A stretch of 64,000 bases of DNA from Cyclotella cryptica. Its lineage: Eukaryota; Bacillariophyta; Thalassiosirophyceae; Thalassiosirales; Thalassiosiraceae. Position 1 is the first letter of the stretch. Every line of letters starts with the position of its first letter. The position numbers were made by a program, and so were the translations under genes. The notes under the pieces were generated by a model. The model was not told where the DNA came from. It made no database searches and saw nothing but the letters and a program-made list of their open reading frames with translations. The stretch covers positions 186,001 to 250,000 of the forward strand of contig JABMIG010000055.1 in the NCBI GenBank assembly GCA_013187285.1, given 5' to 3'. Below, in pieces: positions 63,313 through 64,000 of the stretch.

Positions 63313-64000
63313 ATGGGTAAGACCACTGCTTATCTTCGCAAGGTGTACATTTCTGCAAAGAAAGAGATCACTGAGGTTTATTATTACGCTGCAGCTTTGA
63401 TGGGGATGGAAACAGGGACCGAGAATCGATCAAGAGAAAACGGAATCACGGTGACGAAAACCTATCAGCAAACATCAGAGTTGTTGTAAATCCATACAAG
63501 AAAACGCCCAAGCAGAGCATTGTAGCGCTGCCAGCGGCGGTGAGAAACCCTTACAGGACTACGACTAACAGAATTTCGGGAATAGGGCACATGAATGTGA
63601 GTTCATTTATTTGTGTTGCATATATATATAAAAATGAGCTACTTATACCTCATGTCGTTATATAACATTGTTATATATGTATCAAGGAACGTTATGAAGG
63701 GAACCATGGTAGTGGGATGGCTAGCAACGTGAGAGGGCAGATGGATGTGAGTTCATTTTATGCGTGTAGCTTATATATATGACAGTGAGCTACATCTAAC
63801 TAATCTCGTTATACAAGGATGTTATATATATAACAAGGGACGTAAAGGAGGTGGGCACGCTAGTGGGATGAGACTGGGCGAGACATTTGCGAGCATAACC
63901 AACATGGTCGACGTAGGCTTGGTGCGTTTTCTTAAGAGAATGATGTTTTTTGCGCAAGTTTCTTGATGTTAATATTACTTTTTGTGATATGGATACCAAA
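63313..64000 (+). CDS. Multi-exon frame in element X with two similar introns (partial)
   Basis: Short coding-like pieces: MGKTTAYLRKVYISAKKEITEVYYYAAALMG from 63,313 and, further on, NRISGIGHMN ending at 63,596. Then intron A 63,597-63,686, exon 63,687-63,746 (ERYEGNHGSGMASNVRGQMD), intron B 63,747-63,837, and exon from 63,838 (GRKGGGHASGMRLGETFAS). Both introns are phase 0, start GTGAGTTCATT, contain ATATATAT, GAGCTAC and GTTATAT, and end AACAAG or ATCAAG. The two exons are also alike (ER/GR..G..H.SGM). Gene extent and function unknown; joining of the first piece is not resolved. Confidence 0.45.

Larger units (their letters stand above)
61043..64000 (+). mobile_element. Element X copy 2, 3' end outside the window
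   Basis: Starts GGTATTTTATATTTATGGTCGATTATGG inside copia pol; the first 330 bp match the right end of copy 1 (41,719-41,340, inverted). No second terminus is seen before 64,000, so at least 2.96 kb. Contents: a zinc-finger frame (61,636-62,511), a doubled 69-bp TATATA-rich repeat (62,621-62,758), two near-repeats at about 63,100-63,210, and a series of short frames with two similar introns at 63,597-63,686 and 63,747-63,837. The target duplication cannot be tested because the far end is missing. No known transposase is recognised. Confidence 0.65.

Overview
The window looks like nuclear DNA of a diatom, probably a centric one. Genes are compact, lie on both strands, and have few short GT-AG introns (about 80-220 bp). 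Several proteins carry a diatom-type secretory signal ending near an ASAF-like site (ASA-YLVP, HSF, NSFGL), consistent with import into a complex plastid. The retroelements are of the diatom/stramenopile Ty1-copia kind. I cannot name the species from sequence alone.

1-11,921 is gene-dense: a TLDc-like protein (5' end outside the window), a PTEN/auxilin-type phosphatase, a DUF1997 protein, an alpha/beta hydrolase, a DUF1295 membrane protein, a PsbQ/Psb31-like thylakoid-lumen protein, a METTL18/Hpm1-type methyltransferase, and the complex I PSST subunit NDUFS7. 12,000-16,650 is a gene desert with an old tandem repeat and a MITE. 16,650-25,000 holds a four-exon nuclear-type protein of unknown function, an amidoligase-domain protein, a TAF11-like TFIID subunit, and a large conserved-hypothetical protein. 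25,000-29,120 is AT-rich and carries a MITE with a TAA target duplication. 29,124-30,968 is a probably plastid-targeted MFS transporter.

31,000-64,000 is mostly transposon-derived: hAT pieces, a captured ubiquitin-protease fragment, a foldback element, three Ty1-copia fossils, MITEs and many minisatellites. Two host-type genes stand in it: a divergent Ran-like GTPase (49,846-50,442) and a decayed intron-rich chromodomain gene (45,900-48,500).

The most unusual content is (a) a family of terminal-inverted-repeat elements, here called element X. One copy (38,741-41,719) has a 9-bp target duplication and sits at the edge of a copia fossil; a second starts at 61,043 inside another copia fossil and leaves the window. 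Both carry tandemly repeated exon/intron modules with very similar introns. (b) A separate array at 54,049-55,127 of about seven modules of roughly 190 bp, each resembling an exon plus a 72-88 bp intron with preserved splice signals. Together these suggest lineage-specific amplification of exon-intron units inside mobile or recently mobile DNA.

Intron boundaries and exon joins were worked out by eye from frame, phase and splice consensus; there is no transcript evidence.
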